DNA of 64,000 bases, from positions 43,888 to 107,887 of the forward strand of contig WHTQ01000005.1 in the NCBI GenBank assembly GCA_009377645.1, given 5' to 3'. Source of the DNA: Micromonosporaceae bacterium. GTDB lineage: Bacteria; Actinomycetota; Actinomycetes; Mycobacteriales; Micromonosporaceae. The position numbers and the translations under genes are program-made. Position 1 is the stretch's first letter; every line of letters starts with the position of its first letter. Positions 1 to 8,794 of this stretch are shown here, in pieces. The notes under the pieces were generated by a model. The model searched no databases and was not told the origin of the DNA. It was given only the letters and a program-made list of their open reading frames with translations.

Positions 1-1458
1 CTCACCCTCCGATACGCGGCCCGCAGCGACCGCGGCCTGGTCCGGGACGGAAATCAGGACTCCGTCTACGCCGGGCCGCGGCTGCTTGCCGTGGCCGACG
101 GCATGGGCGGCATGGCCGCCGGTGACGTCGCCAGCAACATCGTCATCGCCGCCATGGCTCCGCTGGACGAGGACGTCCCGGGCGACGCCATCGTGGACGC
201 GCTGCGCGGCAGCGTGGAGACCGCCAACCAGCAGCTACGGGAGACCGTGGAGGCCAACCCGGAGCTGGAGGGGATGGGCACCACGCTGACCGCGCTGCTG
301 TTCTCCGGCTCCCGGGCCGGGCTGGCCCACATCGGCGACTCCCGGGCCTACCTGTTGCGCGACGGCGAGCTGACCCAGATAACCAAGGACGACACGTACG
401 TCCAGATGCTGGTCGACGAGGGCCGGATCAGCCCCGAGGAGGCGGGCAGCCACCCCCAGCGCTCGCTGCTCACCCGGGCGATGGACGGCCGCGACATCGA
501 CCCGGAGTACTCGGTGCGCACGGTGCTGGCCGGGGACCGCTACCTGATCTGCTCGGACGGACTGTCCGGGGTGGTCAGCGAGCAGACCATCGCCGACACG
601 ACGCGGGAGTACGTGGACCCGGAGCTGTGCGTGGAGCGGCTGGTCTCGCTCGCGCTGCGGGGCGGCGGCCCGGACAACGTCACCGTGATCGTGGTCGACG
701 CCAGCGACGAGGACATCGTGGAGGCGGCACCGGTGGTCGGCGGTGCCGCGGCCCCGGGGGGCGGTCCGGCGCAGGCCGCCGGGGCGGCGGAGACCGCGGC
801 CGGGCGGGAGTCGACCCCGGCCGCCCGCGCCTCCGCCCTGACTCCCCGCCCGCCCACCCCCGAGCCGGCCGCCGAGGTGGCCGCCGACGACGAGGCGGAG
901 CGGCCGCCCCGGCACCCGGTCCGCAACGCGGTCCTGCTGTCGGTGCTGTTGGCGCTGCTCGCCGGCGGCCTCTGGTACGGCTGGTCGGTCACCCAGTCCG
1001 GCTACTACGTGGGGGCGACCGACGAAGGCCGGGTGGCGGTGTTCCGGGGGGTGCCCGGCCGGGTCGCCGGGGTGGACCTGTCCAGCCTCCACACCAGCAG
1101 CGAGTACGGGGTGGACGACCTGCGCCAGCACGCCCAGGACCGGGTCCGGAACGGGACGATCCGGGCCGACAACGCCACCGATGCCGAACAGCGGATGTCC
1201 GAGCTGCTGGAGGGCGAGCTGAAGCCGCTCTGCCCCCGGTCGCCGAGCCCCTCCCCGAGCCCGACCGGCACCATCGCCCCGTCCGAGCCCGGCCCCACAC
1301 CGTCCGGCTCCGGGGAGCCGGAGCGGGCCCAGCCGGCCTCGCCGGACCCGACCGCCAGCGCCGCCACCGCCCCCGCCCCACCGTCGGCCGGCCAGACCAC
1401 CCAGCCGGCGCCGCCGCAGACCGATCCGTTCGACTGTCGGACCGAGCCAGCCGGATGA
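1..1458 (+). CDS. pstP: PP2C-family Ser/Thr phosphatase PstP (5' end outside window)
   Basis: The frame is open from the first base of the window, so the true start lies upstream; 485 residues are visible. The PP2C domain fills about the first 240 residues and shows the metal-binding motifs DGMGG (about 33-37), GDSR (112-115), SDG (185-187) and GGPDN (about 222). An Ala/Pro linker, one membrane helix (about 310-330) and a Pro/Ser-rich outer region follow. PstP of actinobacteria dephosphorylates PknA, PknB and their cell-wall substrates, and this gene heads the same cluster. Its stop overlaps the rodA start in an ATGA at 1455-1458, so the two are probably translationally coupled. Confidence 0.95.
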   Translation, partial: LTLRYAARSDRGLVRDGNQDSVYAGPRLLAVADGMGGMAAGDVASNIVIAAMAPLDEDVPGDAIVDALRGSVETANQQLRETVEANPELEGMGTTLTALLFSGSRAGLAHIGDSRAYLLRDGELTQITKDDTYVQMLVDEGRISPEEAGSHPQRSLLTRAMDGRDIDPEYSVRTVLAGDRYLICSDGLSGVVSEQTIADTTREYVDPELCVERLVSLALRGGGPDNVTVIVVDASDEDIVEAAPVVGGAAAPGGGPAQAAGAAETAAGRESTPAARASALTPRPPTPEPAAEVAADDEAERPPRHPVRNAVLLSVLLALLAGGLWYGWSVTQSGYYVGATDEGRVAVFRGVPGRVAGVDLSSLHTSSEYGVDDLRQHAQDRVRNGTIRADNATDAEQRMSELLEGELKPLCPRSPSPSPSPTGTIAPSEPGPTPSGSGEPERAQPASPDPTASAATAPAPPSAGQTTQPAPPQTDPFDCRTEPAG

Positions 1459-2912
1459 CCGTGAGCACACCCACCGTGCCCGCCCCGCCCGCGCCCGCGG
1501 GTGCGGTCGGGCGTGGCCGGGGGCACCGCAACCCGCGTACCGCCGAGCTCGGGCTGCTGGTGCTGGCGATGCTGGTGGTGGCCGGGTTCGCGGCGGCGGT
1601 GGAGCTGCAGCTGCTGGAGACCCTGTCCGGCACGTTCTGGGTGCCGGCCGCGGTGCTGGCCGTGCTGTTCCTGGTCGCCCACATCGCGCTGCGGATCCTC
1701 GCCCCGTTCGCGGACCCGGTGCTGCTGCCGGCGGTGGCGCTGCTGAACGGGGTCGGGGTGGCGTTCCTGCGCCGGCTCGACCTGGCCACCTCCGACCCGA
1801 CCCAGCTCAGCACCCAGGAGCCGGTGTTCAGTGGCGACGGTGGCCGCCAGCTGATCTGGACTCTGGTGGCGGTGGTCGGAGCGGTGGCGGTGCTCGCGGT
1901 GGTACGCGACCACCGGTCGATCTCCCGGTACGCCTGGACACTCGGGCTGGTCGGGCTGATCCTGATGATCCTGCCCGGGCTGCTGCCGGCCAGCATCTCG
2001 GCCAGCGAGTTCGACGAGTCCGCCAAGCTGTGGATCCGGATCGGGCCGTTCTCGATCCAGCCCGGCGAGTTCGCGAAGCTGGCGCTGCTGTGCTTCTTCG
2101 CGTACTACCTGGTCCGGAAGCGGGAGGTGCTCTCGCTGGCCGGGAAGCGGCTGCTCGGGCTGGACTTCCCGCGCGGCCGGGACCTGGGCCCGGTGGTGGT
2201 GGTCTGGCTGCTGTCGCTGATGGTCCTGCTGCTGCTGTCCGACCTCGGAATGTCCCTGCTCTACCTGGGCATGTTCGTGGCGATGCTGTATATCGCCACC
2301 GAACGGGCGAGCTGGCTGATCATCGGGGTGCTGCTGTTCAGCGGCGGCACCCTGCTGGCCTACCTGCTCGGCCATGCGGTCGGCGGGCCGTTCGCCAACT
2401 TCTCGCAGCGGGTCGACGTCTGGCTGGACCCGTTCCTGGACCCGTTCGGCTCCAGCCTGCAGCCGCTGCAGGCGCTGCTCGGGCTGGGCACCGGCGGGCT
2501 GTTCGGCACCGGCCCCGGGGCCGGGTCCCCGACCGAGGTGCCGGAGGTCCAGAACGACTTCATCTTCGCCGGGCTGGGCGAGGAGATCGGGCTGTTCGGA
2601 CTGACCGCGATGCTGGTGGTGCTGCTGCTGCTGGTGACCCGCGGGATCAAGGCCGGGCTGGCGGTGCGGGACTCGTTCGGCAAGCTGCTCGCCGGCGGGC
2701 TGGCGTTCACGCTCGGGCTGCAGATCTTCGTGATCCTGGGCGGGGTGACCGGGCTGATCCCGCTGACCGGCCTGACCACGCCGTTCATGTCCGCCGGCGG
2801 GTCGGCGCTGATGGCCAACTGGGTGCTGGTGGCGCTGCTGCTGCGGATCTCGGATGCCGCCCGCCGGCCGGCGAACCCGCCGGTCGGGGCGGCCGGAGGT
2901 GACCGGCCATGA
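1455..2912 (+). CDS. rodA: RodA/FtsW-type peptidoglycan glycosyltransferase
   Basis: A 485-residue polytopic SEDS protein. It starts at the ATG that overlaps the pstP stop and ends in an ATGA overlap with pbpA (2909-2912). About ten hydrophobic segments are visible, with the family's conserved loop sequences such as QPGEFAK (about residues 200-206) and the late motif near MSAGGSALM. SEDS proteins polymerise lipid II glycan strands with a partner class B penicillin-binding protein, which here is the next gene. It has a long Pro/Ala N-terminal tail. Its position between pstP and pbpA points to RodA of elongation rather than FtsW of division. Confidence 0.94.
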   Translation: MTVSTPTVPAPPAPAGAVGRGRGHRNPRTAELGLLVLAMLVVAGFAAAVELQLLETLSGTFWVPAAVLAVLFLVAHIALRILAPFADPVLLPAVALLNGVGVAFLRRLDLATSDPTQLSTQEPVFSGDGGRQLIWTLVAVVGAVAVLAVVRDHRSISRYAWTLGLVGLILMILPGLLPASISASEFDESAKLWIRIGPFSIQPGEFAKLALLCFFAYYLVRKREVLSLAGKRLLGLDFPRGRDLGPVVVVWLLSLMVLLLLSDLGMSLLYLGMFVAMLYIATERASWLIIGVLLFSGGTLLAYLLGHAVGGPFANFSQRVDVWLDPFLDPFGSSLQPLQALLGLGTGGLFGTGPGAGSPTEVPEVQNDFIFAGLGEEIGLFGLTAMLVVLLLLVTRGIKAGLAVRDSFGKLLAGGLAFTLGLQIFVILGGVTGLIPLTGLTTPFMSAGGSALMANWVLVALLLRISDAARRPANPPVGAAGGDRP

Positions 2913-4402
2913 ACGCCCCGCTGCGCCGGATCGGGATCCTGGTGATGGTCCTGTTCGGGCTGCTGTTCGCCAACCTCAACTGGGTGCAGGCCTACAAGGC
3001 CGACGAGTACCGGACCAGCGAGTACAACACCGGCCGGGTGCAGGTCGCCGAGTACCGGCGGGAGCGCGGCCCGATCCTGGTCGGCCGGGACGCGATCGTC
3101 GCGGCGGTCAGCGAGGAGACCGACGGCCGGCTGCGGTTCCGGCGCACCTACCCGGAGGAGGAGCGCTGGGCGCACGTGGTCGGGTACAAGCCGGTCCTGA
3201 TCGGCCCGGCCGGGCTGGAGCAGGCCGAGAACGACTTCCTCGCCGGCAACGCGGACCAGTTCTTCGTGGACCGGATCTGGGATCTGTTCGGCGGGCCGTC
3301 GGTCGGTGGCACGATCCAGACCACGCTGTCCCGGCCGGCCCAGCAGACCGCGTACGAGCTGCTGCGGGACGCGACCGACAAGGGTGCGGTGGTGGCGCTG
3401 GACCCGCGCACCGGGGCGGTCCAGGCGATGGTGTCGGCGCCCAGCTTCGACCCGAACCCGCTCGCCTCGCACGACACCGGGGCCGCCGCGGCGGCGTACG
3501 CGGAGCTCTCCGAGGACGAGGATAAGCCGCTGCTGAACCGGGCGGTCTCGGAGCGGTTCCCGCCCGGTTCGGTGTTCAAGGTGATCGACACGGCGGCCGC
3601 GCTGCAGGCCGGGATGGGGCCAGACACCGAGCTGGTGGGCGGCGCGGAGTACACCCCGGAGACCGGTGGGCCGATCGGGAACGCGCCCGGGGTGGTCTGC
3701 CCGGGCGAGATCACGCTGGAGCAGTCGCTGGTCGTGTCCTGCAACACCGCGTTCTCCCGGCTGGCCGCCGAGGAGCTGGGCGCCGCCGCGCTGCAGGAGA
3801 GCGCGGCCGGGTTCGGGTTCGGCGACGACGAGCTGACGGTGGGGCGGCCGGACGGCGGCGGGATCCCGGTGGCGACCAGCGTCACCGGCGACCTGCAGCG
3901 CGAGGACGGCCAGGACGATCCGCCGACGGTCGCGCAGTCGGCGATCGGTCAGGCCAGCGTGGCGATGACCCCGCTGCAGGGGGCGCTGCTGGCGGCCACG
4001 GTCGCCAACGGCGGGGTGCAGATGCAGCCGTACCTGGTCGAGCAGCTGCAGGACGCGGACCTGCGCCCGGTCTACCGGGCGGAGCCTGCGGAGCTGCGCC
4101 GGCCGCTGCCGGCCGAGGCCGCCGAGACGCTGCGGGACATGATGGTCGGGGTGGTGACCGGCGGCACTGGCGGAAACGCCGCGATCTCCGGCGCCGTCGT
4201 AGGGGGGAAGACCGGGACCGCCGAGACCGGCGGCGACGGGGCCGACCACGGGTGGTTCGTCGGGTTCGCGATCGTCGACGGCGAGCCGGTGAGCGCGGTC
4301 GCCGTGCTGCTGGAGAACGCCGGGTCGGGGGGCAGCTCGGAGGCGGCCCGGATCGCCGGCCAGGTCCTGCAGGCGGCGATCGGGGACCAGGGGAGTGGAT
4401 GA
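2909..4402 (+). CDS. pbpA: Class B penicillin-binding protein PbpA
   Basis: A 497-residue transpeptidase with one N-terminal membrane anchor (about residues 8-25) and the three penicillin-binding motifs: SVFK with the nucleophile at Ser221, SCN at 277-279 and KTGT at 434-437. It cross-links peptidoglycan outside the membrane together with RodA and is a known PknB-pathway partner in actinobacteria. The ATG start overlaps the rodA stop. The length matches PbpA of mycobacteria. A 185-bp gap containing a tandem duplication separates it from pknA, unlike the overlapping junctions before it. Confidence 0.94.
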   Translation: MNAPLRRIGILVMVLFGLLFANLNWVQAYKADEYRTSEYNTGRVQVAEYRRERGPILVGRDAIVAAVSEETDGRLRFRRTYPEEERWAHVVGYKPVLIGPAGLEQAENDFLAGNADQFFVDRIWDLFGGPSVGGTIQTTLSRPAQQTAYELLRDATDKGAVVALDPRTGAVQAMVSAPSFDPNPLASHDTGAAAAAYAELSEDEDKPLLNRAVSERFPPGSVFKVIDTAAALQAGMGPDTELVGGAEYTPETGGPIGNAPGVVCPGEITLEQSLVVSCNTAFSRLAAEELGAAALQESAAGFGFGDDELTVGRPDGGGIPVATSVTGDLQREDGQDDPPTVAQSAIGQASVAMTPLQGALLAATVANGGVQMQPYLVEQLQDADLRPVYRAEPAELRRPLPAEAAETLRDMMVGVVTGGTGGNAAISGAVVGGKTGTAETGGDGADHGWFVGFAIVDGEPVSAVAVLLENAGSGGSSEAARIAGQVLQAAIGDQGSG

Positions 4403-4422
4403 TAGCGATGCGTTGTGGGCAT

Positions 4423-4584
4423 GGTGGCGAGCCGGTTGCGCCAGCGCCGTTTGACCGCACTGCCGGGGTAGGTCGTTGCAAGGGGCTGCGGATGGTGGTC
4501 ATTCATGGCGGGGAGGGTGGCGAGCCGGTTGTGCCAGCGCCGGGTTCCCTTGCCGCTGCAGCAAGTCGTTGCAAGGGGTGGCGG
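4423..4584 (+). repeat. Imperfect 93-bp tandem duplication between pbpA and pknA
   Basis: Two blocks recur at a period of exactly 93 bp. A 27-nt block at 4423-4449 returns at 4516-4542 with one mismatch, and a 20-nt block at 4472-4491 returns at 4565-4584 with one mismatch. The sequence between them is diverged. The copies fill almost the whole gap between pbpA and pknA and end next to the pknA GTG start, where the second copy supplies purine-rich sequence for ribosome binding. Confidence 0.85.
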
Positions 4585-4587
4585 TAG

Positions 4588-5799
4588 GTGCACGGGGCTG
4601 GAGTCCAGCTCGGGGGGCGGTACCGGCTCGACGAGCGGATCGGCGGCGGTGGCATGGGCGAGGTGTGGCGCGGCACCGACGAGGTGCTGGGCCGGACCGT
4701 CGCGGTGAAGATCATGCTGCCGGCGCTGCTGGACGAGCCCGGGTTCGCCGAGCGGTTCCGGGCCGAGGCGCGCACGATGGCCCGGCTCAAGCACCCCGGA
4801 GTCGTGAACGTCTACGACTACAGCAGCGACGCGTCCGCCGCGTTCCTGGTGATGGAGTACGTCGAGGGCGACCCGCTCTCGCGTACCCTCGGCCGGGTCG
4901 GCCGGCTCACCGCCGCCCGTACCATGGCCCTGATCGCCCAGGCCGCGGATGCGCTGGAGGCGGCGCACGCCGCCGGGGTCGTGCACCGGGACGTGAAGCC
5001 GGGCAACCTGATGGTCCGGGCCAACGGCACCCTGGTGCTGACCGACTTCGGGATCTCCCGTTCCGAGGTGGCCGGGATCACCGGCACCGGCACGGTGCTC
5101 GGCACCGCCTCCTACCTGTCGCCGGAGCAGGCCGCCGGGCAGGTGGCGACCGCCGCCTCGGACGTGTACGCGCTCGGCGTGGTCGCGTACCAGTGCCTGG
5201 CCGGCCGGCGCCCGTTCGAGGGCGAGAACCCGCTGGAGATCGCGATGAAGCACGTCCGGGAGCCACCGCCGGACCTGCCCGGTGACATCCCCCCGGCGGT
5301 ACGCGACATCGTGATGCGCGCGCTCGCTAAGGACCCGGCGAACCGGTGGCCGTCGTCGGCGGCGCTGTCGGCGGTAGCCCGGCAGGCGGCCGCCACGCTG
5401 GGTGCCGGCATGCCCGCCTCCTCCTCGCTGCCGTCCGGCCCGCCGCCGTCCGTCGCCGGCTCGCCGGTGGCCCCGGTGTCGCCGGTCCCGCCGGTCCCGT
5501 CGGGCCCGTCGGGTCAGCAGACCTACCAGCAGGGGCAGGCGCACGTCCCGACCCAGCCGGTGCGGTACCTTTCGCCGGCCAGCCAGCCCCCGCCGCCGTC
5601 GATCGCCACCGGACGGCTGGGCTCGGACCGGCCGTCCCCACTGGCCGTAACCGCGGTGATCCTGTTCGCGATCGCGATCGTCGTCTGTGCCGGGCTGGTC
5701 GGCTACGTTGTCCGCCAGCTTGTCGACGGCAACGACCTGCCGGACCTCTTCTCCATGATCACGTATGCTCAACCCATCGAAGGATCGATGTCGACATGA
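4588..5799 (+). CDS. pknA: Ser/Thr protein kinase PknA
   Basis: A 403-residue membrane kinase starting at GTG. The kinase domain (about 8-270) has a glycine-rich loop GGGGMGEV, catalytic Lys41, HRD at 133-135, DFG at 153-155 and SPEQ in the P+1 region, so it should be active. A Pro/Ser-rich juxtamembrane linker is followed by a single helix (about 352-376) and a short outer tail without a sensor domain, as in mycobacterial PknA. PknA phosphorylates cell-division and wall-synthesis proteins. Its stop overlaps the pknB ATG by four bases (5796-5799). The kinase domain closely resembles that of the kinase at 35843-37438. Confidence 0.94.
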   Translation: MHGAGVQLGGRYRLDERIGGGGMGEVWRGTDEVLGRTVAVKIMLPALLDEPGFAERFRAEARTMARLKHPGVVNVYDYSSDASAAFLVMEYVEGDPLSRTLGRVGRLTAARTMALIAQAADALEAAHAAGVVHRDVKPGNLMVRANGTLVLTDFGISRSEVAGITGTGTVLGTASYLSPEQAAGQVATAASDVYALGVVAYQCLAGRRPFEGENPLEIAMKHVREPPPDLPGDIPPAVRDIVMRALAKDPANRWPSSAALSAVARQAAATLGAGMPASSSLPSGPPPSVAGSPVAPVSPVPPVPSGPSGQQTYQQGQAHVPTQPVRYLSPASQPPPPSIATGRLGSDRPSPLAVTAVILFAIAIVVCAGLVGYVVRQLVDGNDLPDLFSMITYAQPIEGSMST

Positions 5800-7703
5800 C
5801 AGTGCCAGAGCGTCTGCTCGGTGGCCGGTACGAGCTCGGCGAGCTGCTGGGCTACGGCGGCATGGCCGAGGTGCACCGGGGCCGGGACCTCCGGCTGGGC
5901 CGGGAGGTCGCGATCAAGATGCTGCGCACCGACCTGGCCCGGGACCACACCTTCCAGATGCGGTTCCGGCGGGAGGCCCAGAACGTGGCCACCCTCAACC
6001 ACCCGGGGATCGCCGCGGTCTACGACACCGGCGAGGAGCACGCCGCCACCGGCGAGGCGCTGCCGTACATCGTGATGGAGTTCGTGGCCGGTCATACGTT
6101 GAAGGACGTTCTGGCCGCCGAGGGCCGGCTGCAGCCGCGGCGGGCGCTGGAGATCTCCGCGGACATCTGCGCCGCGCTGGAGTTCAGCCACCGGCACGGG
6201 ATCATCCACCGGGACGTCAAGCCCGGCAACGTGATGGTCACGCCGAACGGCCAGGTGAAGGTGATGGACTTCGGCATCGCCCGGGACCTGGCCAGCGGCG
6301 CCACCACGATGACCCAGACCTCGGCGGTGATCGGCACCGCGCAGTACCTGTCTCCGGAGCAGGCCCGGGGCGAGGCGGTGGACGCCCGCTCCGACGTGTA
6401 CGCGACCGGGTGCGTGCTGTTCGAGCTGCTCTGTGGTCACCCGCCGTTCGTCGGGGACAGCCCGGTGTCGGTGGCCTACCAGCACGTACGCGAGGACCCG
6501 CGGGCGCCGTCGCAGCTGAACCCGGAGGTCCCGCCGGACGTGGACGCGGTGGTGCTGAAGGCGCTGGCCAAGAACCCGGCCAACCGCTACCAGTCGGCCG
6601 CCGAGATGCGCGCCGACCTGCTCCGGGCGGCCGGCGGCCGGCCGGTGCTGGCCACCCCGGTGCTGAGCAACGCGGAGACCGCGCTGCTCGGGCAGCAGGG
6701 GGAGCCGGCCCGGGTCGGCGACCCGGGCCGGCGCCGGGCCTCGACCTGGGTGCTGATCGTGCTCGGGGTGCTCGGGGTGCTGGCGGTGATCGCCCTGATC
6801 GTTGGGCTGATCCTCACCAACCAGGCCCCCCGCCAGGTGGACGTGCCGGAGGTGCTCGGCATGAGCCCGGAGGAGGCGGTCGCCGAGATCGAGGGGGCCG
6901 AGCTGACCGCGGAGGCGGGCGCCCCGGTCGTCGGCGACTGCGAGCGGGAGGAGGGCCAGGTCGAGTCCCAGGACCCGGCCGCGGGCACCGCCCTGGACGT
7001 CAACTCCACCGTCACCTACTCCGTCTGCGGCGGCCCGGAGCAGGTCGAGGTGCCGCAGATCGTCGGCTCCAACCGCGAGAACGCGGAGTCCCTACTCGAG
7101 GATGCCGGGCTGGTAGGGGAATTCGAGGAGGTGGACGACGAGCGGCCGGAGGGCGAAGTGATCTCGGCGGATCCTTCACCAGGGACCTCGGTGGATGTCG
7201 GGAGCACCGTCACCGTGCAGGTGTCCCGCGACAACATCCTGCAGGTGCCGGATGTGCGGGGTCAGTCTCAGGACCAGGCGACCGCCACTCTGGAGGCGCG
7301 GGGCCTGGTGCCCAACGTGGTCGAGGCGAGTGGCCCGCCCGAGGACGTCGACCAGGTGGGGACGGTCGCCGCGCAGGACCCGGGGCCGGGTACCGAGGCG
7401 CGGGACGGTGACACGGTAACGATCGAGGTCTACCCGGCGGGGGCCGACCTGGAGGTGCCGACTCCGACTGTCGACCAGCTGACCCAGACGGTGACGGTCA
7501 GCTGGGACAACGGCATCTACGGCGGGGTGACCATCGACTGGGGCGACGACACCGAGGACACGTCCAATGACTCGGAGGGTGAGGAGCAGCACGAGTACCA
7601 GGTTCTGCCGGGTGAGAGCGAGACGTTCACCATCACCGTCACCGCGACCGACTTCGAGGGCCGCTCCGTCACCCACGAGGTCGAGATCGAGCCCGGCCCG
7701 TGA
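5796..7703 (+). CDS. pknB: Ser/Thr protein kinase PknB with three PASTA repeats and a PKD-like C-terminal domain
   Basis: A 635-residue kinase with Lys41, HRD 138-140, DFG 158-160 and SPEQ motifs, then a membrane helix (about 318-340). Outside the membrane are three PASTA repeats (about 345-410, 415-478, 481-545), which in this family bind muropeptides or lipid II. The last about 85 residues (550-635) do not look like a PASTA repeat. They contain TIDWGDD, then HEYQ, then TFTITVTATD, a pattern resembling PKD/Ig-like beta-sandwich domains. Mycobacterial PknB has four PASTA repeats, so the fourth seems replaced. The start is chosen from the ATGA overlap with pknA. Confidence 0.93.
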   Translation: MTVPERLLGGRYELGELLGYGGMAEVHRGRDLRLGREVAIKMLRTDLARDHTFQMRFRREAQNVATLNHPGIAAVYDTGEEHAATGEALPYIVMEFVAGHTLKDVLAAEGRLQPRRALEISADICAALEFSHRHGIIHRDVKPGNVMVTPNGQVKVMDFGIARDLASGATTMTQTSAVIGTAQYLSPEQARGEAVDARSDVYATGCVLFELLCGHPPFVGDSPVSVAYQHVREDPRAPSQLNPEVPPDVDAVVLKALAKNPANRYQSAAEMRADLLRAAGGRPVLATPVLSNAETALLGQQGEPARVGDPGRRRASTWVLIVLGVLGVLAVIALIVGLILTNQAPRQVDVPEVLGMSPEEAVAEIEGAELTAEAGAPVVGDCEREEGQVESQDPAAGTALDVNSTVTYSVCGGPEQVEVPQIVGSNRENAESLLEDAGLVGEFEEVDDERPEGEVISADPSPGTSVDVGSTVTVQVSRDNILQVPDVRGQSQDQATATLEARGLVPNVVEASGPPEDVDQVGTVAAQDPGPGTEARDGDTVTIEVYPAGADLEVPTPTVDQLTQTVTVSWDNGIYGGVTIDWGDDTEDTSNDSEGEEQHEYQVLPGESETFTITVTATDFEGRSVTHEVEIEPGP

Positions 7704-7750
7704 CCTGATCCCCCCCGGTCCACCCGGCGGGCGCCTGCTCCGTTATCGGG

Positions 7751-8473
7751 TCACGCGTGGGCGAAGGCGGCCGTCCGGCGGGCCTCCACCTCGGCCGCCA
7801 GCGCCGGGGCGCGCTCCAGCGCCTCGGGCATGCCGCACCGGGCGAGCCAGTTGGCCAGCAGCAGGTGGCCGGCCTCGGTCAGCACCGACTCCGGGTGGAA
7901 CTGAACCCCCTCGACCCGGAGCGTCCGGTGCCGCATCGCCATCACGACCCCGCCCCGGCTGCCGGGTCGATCATGGACTTCCGGGGGCGACACGCCGGCG
8001 ACACGCCCAGGAAACTCCATGATCGACCCAGTTCTGGCGGTGACTTCGATCTCGTCGGGGAGGGTCGACTCGACCACCGCCAGCGAGTGGTAGCGGGTGG
8101 CGGTGAACGGGTTCGGGAGCCCAGACAGGACCCCGGCACCGGAGTGCGTGACGGTCGACGTCTTGCCGTGCAGGAGCTCCGGCGCCTGGGTCACGGTCGC
8201 GCCATACGCGGCCCCGATCGCCTGGTGGCCGAGGCAGACGCCGAGGATCGGGACCGACCCGGCCAGCGCGGAGACCAGCGGCATGCAGATGCCGGCGCGC
8301 TCCGGGGTGCTGGGGCCGGGCGAGAGCAGGATCCCGTCCGCGCCGGACCGGCCGGCCTCGGCGACGGTCAGCGCGTCGTTGCGGCGCACGTCGCAGTCGG
8401 CGCCGAGCTGGCCCAGATACTGCACCAGGTTGTAGACGAACGAGTCGTAGTTGTCGATCACCAGGATGCGCAT
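7751..8473 (-). CDS. trpG: Anthranilate/aminodeoxychorismate synthase glutamine amidotransferase (TrpG/PabA) with an inserted segment
   Basis: A 240-residue class I glutamine amidotransferase that would supply ammonia from glutamine for anthranilate or 4-amino-4-deoxychorismate synthesis. The triad is present: Cys80 in GVCLGHQ, and His193 and Glu195 in FHPES. It is about 25 residues longer than usual. Residues 149-170 are encoded by a 66-bp palindromic element inserted in frame (7964-8029) between VTART and GSRGGVVMAM, at what is a beta-turn in the family. All catalytic residues lie outside the insert. It is last in the minus-strand operon after DUF881, sortase and a small membrane gene (6-bp gap), and converges on pknB. 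Confidence 0.93.
   Translation of the reverse strand: MRILVIDNYDSFVYNLVQYLGQLGADCDVRRNDALTVAEAGRSGADGILLSPGPSTPERAGICMPLVSALAGSVPILGVCLGHQAIGAAYGATVTQAPELLHGKTSTVTHSGAGVLSGLPNPFTATRYHSLAVVESTLPDEIEVTARTGSIMEFPGRVAGVSPPEVHDRPGSRGGVVMAMRHRTLRVEGVQFHPESVLTEAGHLLLANWLARCGMPEALERAPALAAEVEARRTAAFAHA
7964..8029. repeat. Palindromic element A1, inside trpG
   Basis: A 66-nt inverted repeat. The left arm GGGTCGATCATGGACTTCC (7964-7982) pairs with the right arm (8010-8029) with few mismatches. The interior carries two copies of CGACACGCC (7988-7996 and 7999-8007). The length is exactly 22 codons, so trpG stays open. A related copy, with the same interior motif read as GGCGTGTC, lies at 40126-40187. Confidence 0.88.
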
Positions 8474-8479
8474 GCCGGG

Positions 8480-8791
8480 CTACCCGTCCGTCTCGTAGGG
8501 AATGTCGTGCTCGCCAGGCAGCGGCTCGCCGCTCGGGGCGACCGACTCACCGACGCCCGGGTCGCCCGGGGCGCCCGGGGCGGGACCGGGGGCCGGGTCG
8601 CCGCCGGTCGGGGCGAAGTCGCCGTCCAGCTGGCTGTCGTTCCAGGGCAGCAGCGACTGCTCGACGAACGGGTCCAGCCACGGGAAGACCAGGAACCACA
8701 GCAGCGCCACCGCGACGCCGGCCAGCACCACCGAGCCGGTGATCTTGCCGGGAAGGCCGTACGGCAGGTGCCGCCAGATCCACGCGTACAT
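8480..8791 (-). CDS. Small single-pass membrane protein of the sortase operon
   Basis: A 103-residue protein with one strong hydrophobic helix (about residues 17-37, after an aromatic N-terminus) and a Pro/Gly/Asp-rich, acidic C-terminal half. No catalytic motif is seen. It starts 3 bp after the stop of the class E sortase gene and ends 6 bp before the trpG start, so it is cotranscribed with both. Small proteins of this kind are found at this locus in related actinobacteria, but no function is known to me. It has no LPXTG-like sorting signal, so it is not an obvious sortase substrate. Confidence 0.75.
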   Translation of the reverse strand: MYAWIWRHLPYGLPGKITGSVVLAGVAVALLWFLVFPWLDPFVEQSLLPWNDSQLDGDFAPTGGDPAPGPAPGAPGDPGVGESVAPSGEPLPGEHDIPYETDG

Positions 8792-8794
8792 TGC

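Noticed and set aside
2360..4249. Long open frame on the minus strand across pbpA and the end of rodA
   Set aside because: Very high GC leaves antisense frames open; the plus-strand genes have all family motifs and this frame has none.
7964..8029. TrpG insert as an intein or frameshift
   Set aside because: It is only 22 codons, has no splicing motifs, and is a clear DNA palindrome with related copies.
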